A stretch of DNA of 64,000 bases, from contig NC_088920.1 of assembly GCF_038396675.1 (NCBI RefSeq), positions 70,691,001-70,755,000 of the forward strand, in the 5' to 3' direction. Of this stretch, positions 50,421 to 61,452 are shown piece by piece. Each line of letters starts with the position of its first letter. The stretch's first letter is position 1. The notes below the pieces were generated by a model. The model did not search any database, was not told the origin of the DNA, and saw nothing but the letters and a program-made list of their open reading frames with translations. The DNA is from Hydra vulgaris (taxonomy: Eukaryota; Cnidaria; Hydrozoa; Anthoathecata; Hydridae). The position numbers and the translations under genes are program-made.

Positions 50421-52791
50421 CTATAATTTAGAACCTCTGATGGTAATAAAAAATTTAGTAACCAAAAAGTGCCTTTTAGGTTGCCCATAATTGTAATTTG
50501 AAAATCTTCTAGGGTACACGTGATTAATTTTATTGAAAAGTGTATTAAATATTATAGGAGTTATTTTATTATGAAGTTTGTACATAAATATAAGAATTTG
50601 AAAAAGATTTAACTGTAAAGCATTAAGTATGTGATTATTTTTAAATAGTTTTTTAGAATATGTGAATCGACCTGTACCTGAAATAATTCTGGCATCGTGT
50701 TTTTGTCTACTAAGCAATTTTTTAACTTTACTTACATTAGAACTGCACCATGCAATATTTGTATATTTTATATAATAATGTATGAGGGAGAAATATAAGA
50801 TTTTTAAGCAGTTTTGGTTTAATAATTGCTTAGCTTTGTATAAAATGCCAATATTTTTTGAAATTTTATCTTCTATCGTTCTTATGTGTTCTCTCCATGT
50901 CAAGTTTTCGTCAAGTCTCACTACTAAAAACTTTAATGATGACTCTCTAATTATTTTAGAGTTGCCAATATAAATATCAGGCAGTTTAAATGGTATACTT
51001 GGTTTTATTTAAATTTTAGGACAGCTTGTTTGCCTTTAACCATTCCGCTACATTTAAAAAATCCTTGTTTACTATTTTAAATAAAAGTTAACAACTCCAT
51101 TAAAATAAAATTAATTCGTGTTATCTGCAAATAAAACAGAGTTTAAAATGTTTGAAAACTTATGGAAGTTGTTTAAATAAAGTAGGAAAAAAAAGTGAAC
51201 CCAGAATTGAGCCTTGGGTATTTCCTTCTTCGTGTCCTATGTATTGTTTTCTATTGTTTAGATTTTTAACTAACTAATAATAACTTTTGAGCCATTCTAA
51301 ATACGTGCTTTTAATTCAATACCTTTCAAGTTTAATTTATAGGAATGCTATGGTTTACTGTATCAAAGGCTTTGGTTAGATCTATAAAAACTCCGAGGGT
51401 AAACTTACTTTCGTCAAATGCTTTAAATATATCGTGAACAATATTAATAATGGCATGGTCAGTTGAATACCCGGGCTGAAATCCAAACTGTTTATTATAT
51501 AGAATATTATTTATATTTTGAAAAGCTAAAATTCGGTTAAGTTTCTTCAGATAAATACCTAGTTATAAAGATAGAGTAAAAATATATAAAAAAGCGGTTA
51601 TTGAGTATTTTATCTATTTTTAATTACATTCCTACTAATATTATTATACCCCACACTTTTGTTTAGTTTTAAAAGATATACTGCATCTAAGAGTTCTTTT
51701 TCAGTAATTTCATAATTATCCATCTTAGAGGTCTTATTAGGAGTAAAACATGACTCAAAGTTTACTTCAGTAGTTTCTATTTTCGACGCTAAAGTGGAAA
51801 CTACACTGACAAAATATTGATTAAGTGCTTTAGCAGTTAAAGATTCATTTTTAATAGTTTTATTTTCAATGTTATTTTCAATGTCAAACCGAAATAGTCT
51901 TGCTATAAATCTACATAGAAGACTATTTCCGTCAATTTCTTCCTTAATTATGTTCCGAGTATTTTTTGGTATATTTTATTAAATGCTCGGTATAGTAATA
52001 TTTTTTTGACTTTTTAAAAACCATCTCAAAACACGTTTTTAATTTTTGTAATTAGTTTCATTATTGGAAGTTTTTTTTTGAGAAACTTATTATAAAGTCG
52101 CTGCTTTTTTCTTTTTTATTTAAAACTTATCGTATGCCTTACCTGTGTGTTCAATATCAAGGAGGTCATCCCAATTTAAATCTGATAAAAGAGTATAAAA
52201 ATTTTTCATAGATTTTTCATTTAAATTTCGCGTATTTTTTTTATAACTTTTTGTACATAGATGTTATCACATTTTTGTGAGATAAGACATACAGTGAAGT
52301 GGTGTGAAATGTCGCATTTAAATATTCCTGGTTTTTTTTTTTGTTTTTTTGAATTCATAGGTGACTATTTGATCTTTAATTGTTGCGCTATTTCTAGTTA
52401 TTCTTGTGGGTTTATTAATTAGTGGAATCTTTATCATGATACATGACGTCTGATACATGACGTCTGATACATGACGGTAAAGAAATTATTCATATTTGTA
52501 TTTGAACTAATGGTCTTTATGATACATGACGTTAAAGAAATTATTTATATTTGTATTTGAACTAATGGTCTTTATGATACATGACGTTAAGAAATTATTT
52601 ATATTTGTATTTAAATGACTCATGTTTAGGTCAAGGTTAAAATCACCTACAAAATAAATGCTTTTATTTTTGCTTAATTTATTTTTAATTATGTTTTTAA
52701 TATGACTTTCGAATTGTTTTCTTGAGCCGGAAGATGGTTTGTGTAAAACGTGGATGATAATGTTTTTTGTGGTTTTATTTATTACTCCCAT
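50421..52791 (-). pseudogene. Non-LTR retrotransposon element C, endonuclease to RT end, decayed
   Basis: Minus strand. 52791-52507 carries the endonuclease end (VLHKPSSGSRKQFESHI, YFVGDFNLDLNMSHLN); 51000-52000 has RT fragments (FIDLTKAFDTVNH, TQGSILGSLFFLLYLNN, LFADNT); 50921-50421 is the C-terminal part (DENLTWREHIRTIEDKIS, SLIHYYIKYTNIAWCSSNV). Closely similar in sequence style to the plus-strand element at 58806-60619. Confidence 0.82.
52437..52640. repeat. Tandem repeats of 14 bp and 55 bp
   Basis: gatacatgacgtct recurs at about 14-base spacing (52437-52466), then gatacatgacg recurs at 52466, 52521 and 52576 in 55-bp units containing aagaaattatttatatttg. They lie in element C's endonuclease end. 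Confidence 0.9.
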
Positions 52792-52794
52792 TCA

Positions 52795-53448
52795 TAGTGG
52801 GATTCATACGTCACACCGTATTAAAAAGCATCGTTTTAAAATTAACCATCTTGAATTGGGGAAAAACAAACTAAAAAATCGGCAGCGGATTACTGAGTTA
52901 GTTTTATAAAAAAATGCTAAAAAGTTGTTGTGCAGTAGGTTGCACTAATAGCATAAAAAAATCTAGAATTTAAGTTTTCCTAAAGATGAAGTACTTCGAA
53001 GAAAGTGGTTGAACACAATAAATAATGCTGTAGATATTAGTGTGTTTAACAAGCAATAGTCTCCTAAATTTTCTAATGTTTATGTTTGTTTAGCGCATTT
53101 TATTACTGGTGGGTTACTTTTAATTTACATTTTAATTTAGTATTTACAGATAAATATCGAAAGACCGATACTTTTTATACCCTAAAATAACCAAAATAAT
53201 ATGTAGACAGCAATGAAAGGCAACATTTTATTTAAACAGAGATTTAAAAGCATGTAAAAATAAAGTAAAACCCTCCAAAAGACTTGTGCCGCAGACATCG
53301 TTACGCTTTTTCTTTTGATTAACTTTCAAGGTAATTGTAAGACATAAAGTTATTGTTAAATTACATTTTCTTGGCGTATAAGAAAAATAGTTTGAGTTCT
53401 CCCAATTCAATATGGTTACTTTTGATTTCGCGTATAATCACGTGATTC
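52795..53448 (+). mobile_element. Short P-like element retaining a THAP exon
   Basis: Ends agtgggattcatacgtcacac...aaccatcttgaattgggg and (inverted, right) gaatcacgtgattatacgcg...aaccatattgaattggga correspond with mismatches. About 650 bp, far too short for a transposase; contains one THAP exon. No clear target duplication. Confidence 0.55.
52914..53112 (+). pseudogene. THAP domain exon, broken
   Basis: Begins MLKSCCAVGCTNSIKKS, then after a stop and a frameshift FPKDEVLRRKWLNTINN and FSNVYVCLAHFITGG with a possible GT donor. The C2CH-type cysteine pattern and the FP...W...CxxHF order mark a THAP zinc finger. The second CxxH pair has Leu-Ala between Cys and His. Confidence 0.7.
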
Positions 53449-53685
53449 CGACTGGATGGATAGGCAACTTGAAAATAATTGTTGTCAAATGAAAGAGATA
53501 GATGTGAAGTTTACTCTATTAATCATTAGTAAACAGTTCGAGAGAAGCTGGAATCTAATTTAGAAATGCTGGAAATTAATTTAAGTTGGGGTAAAAATAA
53601 ATTTAATTATTGCTTACATAACCAGTTATTTATTTATTGTCTTTTTAATTTTTATAACATGCTGCATTGGAAACTCTTTCTCTTC
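53449..53685. other. Non-coding spacer
   Basis: No gene seen between the P-like element and the TC repeat. Confidence 0.4.
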
Positions 53686-53727
53686 CGCTCTCTCTCTTCC
53701 GCTCTCTCTCTTCCGCTCTCTCTCTTC

Positions 53728-53797
<70 letters not shown>
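53686..53797. repeat. (TC)n with cttccgctctct units
   Basis: Four units of ctcttccgctctct followed by about 70 bases of pure TC. Confidence 0.95.
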
Positions 53798-53799
<2 letters not shown>

Positions 53800-54080
53800 G
53801 ATAAGACTTGAACGAGAATTAGTACAAGGAGAATTGATAAAACTTATGTAATTAGTGAGCTCTTGGGTATCTTTTAAAACTACAATTAATAACAACGTAT
53901 AAGAAATATTTTACGAGTTGCTTTCTATTTTAAAATATAATTGTTCAAATTGTTTCACTATAATTGTCCCTTGATTGTTCAAATTTGTAATAAATAAAAA
54001 ATTTTTTAGTTTCAAGTATTTTAGTTAATAAAATATCTTCGTAAGCTGTGGTGTTATTTGCGTTGTGTTGTTTAGCCTTT

Positions 54081-54875
54081 TTATAATCTTTTCTTTTCTA
54101 ATTTATTATTTTCTTTGTTAATTATTCTGGTCTTTAGTGTTAGTTTATTAGATTTGAACCAGTGGGATAAATGTTCAAGTTCTTTGTTTGCTGTAGCAAA
54201 TAGTTCGTTAATGTCACTCTTAGAGACAAATAAATTAGTATCATCTGCGAAAATGATGCTCATCAGATTAGTTGCTTTATTTAGATCGTTTTTATAGATT
54301 AAAAAAAGGAGTGGTCCAAGGATTGAACCTTGTGGAACCCCACATGTTATATTTAGACAATTGTTTTGATAGCTGTCATTACCAATAACAAATTGTTTTC
54401 TATTCGATAAGTAACTTTTGAACCACCTTAACACTTGTTTATTTATTCCATAGTATTTCAGCTTTTCAAGTAAAATGTGATGGTTGACCGTATCGAAGGC
54501 TTTCGATAGGTCAATAAAAATACCTAAAGTATATTTTGATTGTTCAAAAGGTTTTGAGATTTCATTTACAAATTGGATGATGGCATGCTCCGTTGAGTTA
54601 TCCTTTTTAAAACCAAACTGATTAGCGTATAGTAAGTTATTTTTTTCAAGATGTTTGTATACTCTGTTACACATAATTCTTTCTAAAACTTTCGAAAATA
54701 TAAAAAGCACAGAGATGGGGCGATAGTTTGTTATTTTAGATTGATCGCCCTCTTTATAAATAAGAGTCACTTTAGCAATTTTTAATTGCTCTGGAAAAAT
54801 TCCTAGTTTAATTGATGCGCTAAAAACTTTAAAGAGAACATCTTTTAATTGCTCGAAACAATCTATAATCCGCAT
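54081..54875 (-). pseudogene. Reverse transcriptase core of element D, long open frame
   Basis: 264 codons, open. KIAKVTLIYKEGDQSKITNYRPISVL, FGFKKDNSTEHAII, LGIFIDLSKAFDTVNHHILL (motif A Asp), NITCGVPQGSILGPLLFLIY (motif B), MSIIFADDTNLF (catalytic FADD), WFKSNKLTLK. Upstream, frame-shifted: ELERAFKSIKKNKSCGL. C-terminal thumb and beyond are missing after LEKKRL. Confidence 0.87.
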
Positions 54876-55500
54876 GATTTATTCTTTTTAATAGATTTGA
54901 ATGCCCTTTCAAGTTCTTCAGTTGATAAATCAGAGGACAACTCATCAGAGCATACGCACTTATCCAATGGTGATAAGAAGTCACTAAATAAGGCTTTGGT
55001 ATTAGGGATCTTAATTGATAGTTTAGGACCTATTTCAGTAAAAAATTTATTAAATTCGTGGAAAGTTAGCGTCATATACCGAATAAAAAGTTTTGAAAAA
55101 AGTTTCATATATGTCATTTGCATTATCATTAATGTTTATATTACTCCAATTTAGTAAAGATAGCTGGTCTTTGAATGAGTTAAAGTTATTCTGATTAAAA
55201 ATTCGTTTCTTTATTACTTTTTTTTTGTCAATTTTTTTTTCTGTATAGGTGTTAATTGTAACGAAAATGGGGAAACGGTCTCTTATATCAGTTTTTAAAA
55301 TACCTTTTTGCAAGTCATTATTAAAAATATCTGTTGAAATAATGTTATCAATTAGAGTCGCTGAGTTTTTTGTTACTCTAGTAGGTCGATTGATGAGGGG
55401 ATTGATCCTGTTTCAAAAATTGCATCATAAAAACATTTTACTTTGTAGTCATTATTATAAAGAAAACAATTCATATTAAAGTCTCCAAGTAAAATATTTT
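54860..55500 (-). pseudogene. Endonuclease end and linker of element D
   Basis: About 55500-55430 reads LLGDFNMNCFLYNNDYK (GDFN motif); 55313-55050 and 55129-54863 contain the linker (NNFNSFKDQLSLLNWSNIN, FNKFFTEIGPKL). Several frames, so broken. Confidence 0.65.
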
Positions 55501-55524
55501 TTTAATTAATTTAAGTTTAGTGTT

Positions 55525-55965
55525 TCACTTTTCGTTTTCTTTTCTTAAAGAGTCACAAATTTGTTTTAATTTATGTATTTCATTAAGTTGCTCATTTATT
55601 TTATTGTTAGTGATCTTTAGGTTATCACTGATGAGCTGAAAGATATCTTCCTGCTGTTTTGAAAACGTTTCATGAAAAAATATCGTGAGCAACATTTGTT
55701 GATTTCTGTGTTTCATCTGTATTCCCCGTTTTGTTAGATTTCTTTCAAACACAAATAATTTTTTATCCATTTTATAGTATATTTGTTTTTTTATAAAAAA
55801 AAAAAAAAAAAGGAAATAATTACAAAAATTAATTATTTCCTCTGAATAAAACACGTCTGTTTGCCGCAGAAAATTTTTTTTATCTGAAACGATCTGAGTT
55901 TCCACTACTAGTTGTGGGAACGTTAGTAGTTGTTGTTCTAGTTGTTGTTCGAGGTTGTGATGACA
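55525..55965 (-). pseudogene. ORF1-like remnant of element D
   Basis: Starts MSSQPRTTTRTTTTNVPTTSSGNSD; after breaks, MDKKLFVFERNL and a coiled coil (KQQEDIFQLISDNLKITNNKINEQLNEIHKLKQICDSL). A poly-T/A run of about 18 bases lies between the two parts. Confidence 0.5.
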
Positions 55966-56183
55966 TTTTGTAAATGTTTTATATTAATATTATCATTGCT
56001 CTAAATAAAAGCTAAATGTTACTCCAAGAAATTTTTTAAGCGTTTTATATCAATCAATGGTAATATCCCAGCTAGGTTTAAAAAAATCAACGTTCTCGAG
56101 ATACTTTTCTTTTACTGTAAAGTTAACTCAAAGCTTTCAGACAAATTCAAAATTAATTTTAATTACATTTTTAGCAAACTCCA

Positions 56184-56512
56184 TTGCTTGATAAATGTTT
56201 GGTATAGAAGCTGGTAATGAGCTTGATAAAGGTTTGGTATAGAAGCTGGTAATGAGCTTGATAAATGTTTGGTATAGAAGCTGGTAATGAGCTTGATAAA
56301 TGTTTAGTATAGAAGCTGGTAATGAGCTTGATAAATGTTTGGTATAGAAGCTGGTAATGAGCTTGATAAATGTTTGGTATAGAAGCTGGTAATGAGCTTG
56401 ATAAATGTTTGGTATAGAAGCTGGTAATGAGCTTGATAGATGTTTGGTATAGAAGCTGGTAATGAGCTTGATAAATGTTTGGTATAGAAGCTAGTAATGA
56501 GCTTGACTTTTT
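56184..56512. repeat. 35-bp minisatellite, about nine copies
   Basis: Unit gagcttgataaatgtttgg + tatagaagctggtaat. As 35 is not a multiple of 3, three units make a 35-residue protein period on the minus strand, and that strand stays open in all frames (SFYTKHLSSS, ASIPNIYQAHYQLL, YQTFIKLIT). Confidence 0.97.
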
Positions 56513-56561
56513 CATTTTGAGAAAGTTTTTATTAATATATAAAAAACTTTATCTTCAATAG

Positions 56562-56913
56562 ATGGAAAATACTATCGTAGAACATCTATTTATTGTTGGA
56601 GCCATAAGTTCAGGAAAAACAGAGCTCGTGCTCCACCTGCTCAACCGACGGCCAGACGCTTTGATATTTTTAATATGCCCAACCATTGGATACAATGGAA
56701 CATACAAAAATAATGAAAAAAATTGTTTACAACCAAACATTTTAGAAAAAGTTATGGGGGAGGAAAAAACCTAGTTGTAAACCCGGTTGAAACAGAAGAT
56801 AGCTCTGTTAGTTTGTATAGGTAAAATCTAATAGCTTGTGTTTCAGGAGGAAACAGGTTAAAATTTGTTGGAAGAAGACTAGCTCACCAAGAGCTAAATA
56901 ATGTAACTACTGA
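56562..56913 (+). pseudogene. A32-like packaging ATPase fragment
   Basis: Begins MENTIVEHLFIVGAISSGKT: Walker A GAISSGKT, then ELVLHLLNRRPDALIFLICPTIGYNGTYKNN, the block found in poxvirus A32-like and Polinton-like packaging ATPases. Open to 56774, then further pieces in other frames (SSVSLYR, FVGRRLAHQELNNVTTDGVVSIYGKYTIR to about 56960). Not like the ATPase at 1334-2088, so from another virus-like element. Confidence 0.55.
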
Positions 56914-56930
56914 TGGAGTAGTTTCAATAT

Positions 56931-57107
56931 ATGGCAAATACACAATCCGGACGGGCTAAAAACATGGGTACAGAAGTTTCAAAAACGGCAAAAATAACCT
57001 CTACAAAGCTTGTAAAAAGATTTTTCCCAATTGGGAATAATGAAGGTGTAAGAGCTAACCTTGATAAAAATTCCAGTGCTTCAGCAAGCTTTATACATTT
57101 TGGCTAG
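56931..57107 (+). CDS. Small basic open frame next to the ATPase fragment
   Basis: 58 residues, MANTQSGRAKNMGTEVSK, then basic TAKITSTKLVKRFFPIGN and a Ser/Ala tail. Basic size and place (directly after a packaging ATPase fragment) suggest a virion core protein, but no family is recognised. Confidence 0.3.
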   Translation: MANTQSGRAKNMGTEVSKTAKITSTKLVKRFFPIGNNEGVRANLDKNSSASASFIHFG

Positions 57108-58336
57108 TAAGTTTTACCATAGAATCTGTTTGGTTCTTGCACGCATGTTGACATTACCCGCCTATATTGGGCTAATAAACAGCAAACTTAAGAAATGCAT
57201 ATTAATCCTAAAAGTTTAATAAGAAATAATGAGCAAATAGTTAACTATTCAAATCAAGATCTTATAAATAACAATGGAAGAAACACCCACCTTACCTTAA
57301 ACAAATACCAGAAGTACAAGTTGCTGCTGCTAAACGGAAAGAGAAACAGCAGGCTCTACTCTCTGAAGTAAGCAGATAAAAAAATTCTTGAAAATGGATA
57401 AAAAAAAAAAAGCAAAGACGAAAGAATATTTAGCTAAAAAATAAAATAAAAGTAAAACCTCTTTAATTTTTGAATTTAAAAATGTTAACCTTACTTATGC
57501 TTCTATAGAAGTAGGAGCTATTGTTGTATATTATTGTATATTTTTTTTATTTGAAAAAAAAGAGTTACCTCTAAAAACAATAAAAAAAGAGCCGGCGCCT
57601 ATGTCAGCTCATCAAAAGCCAAATAAAATACCAGGTTAATCTGTAAAAGATTGCTGGAGTGTTTTTTAAGCTCGTCTCATAATAAGATATATATTTATAT
57701 CTTAGAGCGTCTCTGGACAATTATAAACCTTGTTGTATGCTGTTTTTTGCACCATCTGGTCAATCAGTCTTTAAAATATTCGAAATTTTTCTTAAAAGAA
57801 AAGAAAATTCTTTAACGGCTGGCTCATCATTGATAAGATTTCGGGATACCCCTTCTTTCAAAAATAGTGCAGCCACTGGGACTGATATTTATAGCATGAG
57901 GAAGCGTTTCCTGCTGCTGTTATACTTTTTTATATTAAACCGAGCCTTGCAGAGACATTACCACACAAAGCACCAGTTGCTGCAAGCAAAATGCCTACAG
58001 GAACAGTAACAATTATTGTACAATTTGCACCAAAATTTTTCTCGAGTTTCAAATACAAGAAAAGCTTTGGAAAAAGAGATCAATGTTCCATCAGGTTAAT
58101 AAAACTTAAACTGAACGTGGTCAATAAGTTGAAATGGTTGTAACGAACGTCAGTTTAAATTTTGAGGTTCCCAAACTTGTTAGTACTCGTTCATTCAATT
58201 CCAAAGCGTAAGGTCTCAAATATTCTTCTTGGATTGCCTTGATATATTGCTGTGTTTCAAGGTACTATGTCGCACTCAATAAAACTTATAGAAACGCTTG
58301 GAGAGTCTAGGCCGTCTTTCTAAATTATTCGCTTTA
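57108..58336. other. Decayed region, possibly second Polinton
   Basis: Only short open stretches in changing frames: TLPHKAPVAASKMPTGTVTI and VQFAPKFFSSFKYKKSFGKR (57950-58080), MVVTNVSLNFEVPKLVSTRS (58135-58210), IKLIETLGESRPSF (58275-58320). None is a recognised family. The Tc1-type copy 2 is inserted at its right. Confidence 0.4.
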
Positions 58337-58471
58337 ACGGGTGATGCGGAAGTTATCGGACAAATCCTAATTTCATTATTTGAGCATAATAATTAGTTTT
58401 TGTGGTTTTATGCGTAGACATAAACGCTCTATAAAATATAAACTTTATTATTTGAAACACAATTATTTAAA

Positions 58472-61331
58472 ATGAGGTTAAATGCAGCTGAACGAGAATC
58501 TTTTCGAAAGCGAATAAAAATGTTTTTTGTAAATAAACCTAATATAAAAACAAAAAAAATCGTAAATCATTTTGAAAAGGAAGGATTTGCTCGAAGTACA
58601 ATATATGATAACCTAAAAAGACTTGAAACTGTTCAATCGTTTTCTGATAGAAAGCACCCTGGTCGTCCGACATCCTGGACTAGAGAAAAGAAATCCGAAT
58701 TAACGAGACTTGTCAACAATCGAAAAGGGGTCAGTCAGAGAAAAATAGGTATTAAATTCAGTGTAAATCAATCAACAATTGGTCGTCAGTTAAAAAAAAT
58801 GAATATTAAATGAATATGTATAATAGGCTTTATTTTTTTTTAAATGTAAATAATATTCTTTACCATAAACAATTTGGATTCAAATCTGGCCATTCCACCG
58901 ATCATGTAATCATTCACCTTGTTCAGGACATATTTAAATCGTTTGATGAAGGCAAACTAACTAATAGGAAGCAGTATATAGTTTATGATGAAGGAAAAAC
59001 TAATTATGAGACAATTACATGTGGTGTTCCTCAAGGATCAATTTTAGAACCACTTCTATTTCTTGTTTATATAAACGATTTAAATAAATTTTCTAACATT
59101 TTAAATACAATTTTATTTGCAGATGATACCAGCTTGTTTTATTCCAATAAAGATATCAATATATTATTCCAAACATTAAACAAAGAACTAGACAAACTAA
59201 CCAATTGGTTTAAATCAAACAAGTTATCTTTAAATATTACTAAAACAAAATACACTTTTTTCCATCGCCTACATAAAAAATCAGATATTCCCTTAGAACT
59301 TCCGGACCTTTTTATTGACAATCAATTAATAAAGAGAGAGCAATCAATAGTTTTTAGGCGTGTTTCTAGACGAAAATGTAACCTGGAGGGAACATATAGG
59401 TGTAGTTGAAGATAAAATATCAAAAAATTCAGGTATAATGTACAAAGCAAAGCAGTTATTGCATCAATCTTGTTTAAAAAACATTTACTTTTCTTTTATT
59501 CATTGCTACTTAAGTTATGCGAACATTGCTTGGTGTAGCACTAACGCGACGAAAATAAAAAAATTGCTTAGCAAACAAAAACAGGCTATAAGGATAATTT
59601 CAAACGTAGATCGCTTCTCACACACACAAACACTATTTAATGAACTCAATATCCTAAATGTATATAAACTAAACCTCTATCAAGTTCTTATTTTCATGTT
59701 CAAACTTGATAAAAATATATTACCAATCTTATTTTATTCAATTTTTGAAAAAATAAATCACATATACCCTACTAGATTTTCAAAATACAACTACATTCAA
59801 TCCAAAACTTATTATTCCGCTACTAAATTCTCTATTGTAAACCGAGGACCAAAGTTGTGGAACATAATATTAAATAATGAAATGAAAACTAACTATTCTC
59901 TAAACCAATTCAAAACAAAACTTAAGCAATTACTTTTGTTAACTGAAAATGAATTAAATTTTTTCTAATAAAACTTCTTTATATTAGAAATCAATAAATA
60001 ATAGTTAATTAATTAATTACTTTAGATTATTAATACATAATTAATCAATAATTGTACATATATTTTTATCATTTTAAATGATAATCTTCTTTTTGAGAAA
60101 TTTATTTTTTATTTTTGCGTTATTTATTAATCTTTTACTTTTATTTTATTCTGTTTATTTGCTTTTACTTAATTGGCAATGAAAAGTATTATAAATATAA
60201 TTAAATAAGTTAAACTATAAAATGCTCTACCAATAAAATGTTTTTATATAAAATCATATCTTCTTATTTTTCAAACCAATTCTTAAATGTTATTTTTGTC
60301 ATTTAATATTTTAATAAATTTTGTTTCTTTTATTTTACAAAGCAATTGTTATATCTTATTTTTTGAAAAACTATAAATTTTAAACGATATGCGATATATT
60401 TAAATTTTCTTTTATAATATATATCAGAGATATATACATTGAAACTTTATTTTATTGTCAAACTATATTTTGTCTAGTAATGACGCATTTTTTGGGGCTT
60501 AATGATAAGACTAAATTTGTCTTCTTCTAACCCCGGTCATGTAATTATTTTTTTTATAAGTTACGACTGTAAATTTTTTTTTATCGGCAAAGTGTAAATA
60601 AATAAAAAAAATATATATATAGAAAACGTGAAAAGACTCCAAAATACACTATAGAACAACAAATAAAGACAAAGAAAAAAAGCAGGAAACTAGTTAACCA
60701 ACTCTATAACACAAAATCGCTTCTAGTCATCGATGACGAAAAATAATTTTGTTTTGCAGGGGATAACATGCCTGGAAATTCTGGATACTACACAAACAAC
60801 AAAAAGACATGCCCAGAAAGTGTTCGTTTTATAGGGAAAGAGAAATTTCCAAAAAAATTATTAATGTGGATAGCCATATCTGACCGTGGTATGTCCGAGC
60901 CATTGTTTCGCACTTCCAAGGCTGTAGCGATCAGTTCATCAATCTATATTAATGAATGTTTATAAAAACAACTTCTTCCATTTATTCACAAGTATCATGG
61001 AGACTTTAACTATTTATTTTGGCCAAATTTAGCAAGTTCTCATTATTCTAAAGATTCTCTAAATTGGATGGACCAATATGTCTATTACGTTGATAAAGAA
61101 TCCAATCCCCCAAATGTGCCTCAAGCACGACCAATTGAAAATTTTTTGGGACATTTGGCACAAAAGGTTTACGAGGGAGATTGGCAAGCTTCAACAGAGC
61201 AAGTTTTGATTGATCGCATTAAACTAAAACTACAAGAAATCGATTTAAACTTTTTACAGTCGCATATGAAAGGCGTCAGAGTAAAATTAAGATCAATTGC
61301 AGATGGTGGTGTTTTTTCATATAAAAAATAA
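58472..61331 (+). pseudogene. Tc1-type transposase, copy 2, interrupted
   Basis: 5' half 58472-58805 (MRLNAAERESFRKR..., both helix-turn-helix blocks, no internal stop). 3' half 60620-61331. Lesions distinct from copy 1: TAA at about 60744, TAA at about 60962, second catalytic Asp changed to Asn (WPNLASSHY), and His to Asn-Phe around IENFLGHLA. It lacks copy 1's TAA and one-base deletion. Confidence 0.9.
58806..60619 (+). mobile_element. Non-LTR retrotransposon element E, 5'-truncated
   Basis: Plus strand. RT begins within NNILYHKQFGFKSGHSTDH; between DIFKSFDEGKL and TNRKQYIVY the motif A region (the catalytic Asp block) is absent, an internal deletion; then GVPQGSILEPLLFLVY, LFADDTSLFY. After a frameshift near 59360 the C-terminus continues to 59968 (DENVTWREHIGVVEDKIS, SLLTENELNFF end). 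AT-rich 3' region with a 3' end of aaataaataaaaaaaa. Confidence 0.88.
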
Positions 61332-61452
61332 TATATTTTTATTAAAAGATAAATGCTTTATTTAAAAAAAATATAATAGTAGTTTGTTTTTTTATTTATA
61401 AATAAGTTATTGACGTTTTTATTTTGTCCGATAACTTCCGCATAACCCGTTA

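Larger units (their letters stand above)
53990..55965 (-). mobile_element. Non-LTR retrotransposon element D
   Basis: Minus strand. Order: ORF1 (from 55965), endonuclease end (about 55500-55320), pre-RT region, RT (54875-54081). The youngest-looking RT core of the non-LTR elements here, but with internal deletions: the endonuclease is almost absent. Confidence 0.82.
58337..61450 (+). mobile_element. Tc1/mariner DD36E-type element, copy 2, split by a non-LTR insertion
   Basis: Ends acgggtgatgcggaagttatcggac... and ...gtccgataacttccgcataacccgt, flanked by TA. It is the same family as the element at 6962-8257 and keeps more complete terminal repeats. Bases 58806-60619 are a foreign plus-strand non-LTR element. 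Confidence 0.92.

Noticed and set aside
56184-56512. Regular repeats resembling a CRISPR array.
   Set aside because: Units are directly adjacent with no unique spacers; it is a minisatellite in eukaryotic DNA.
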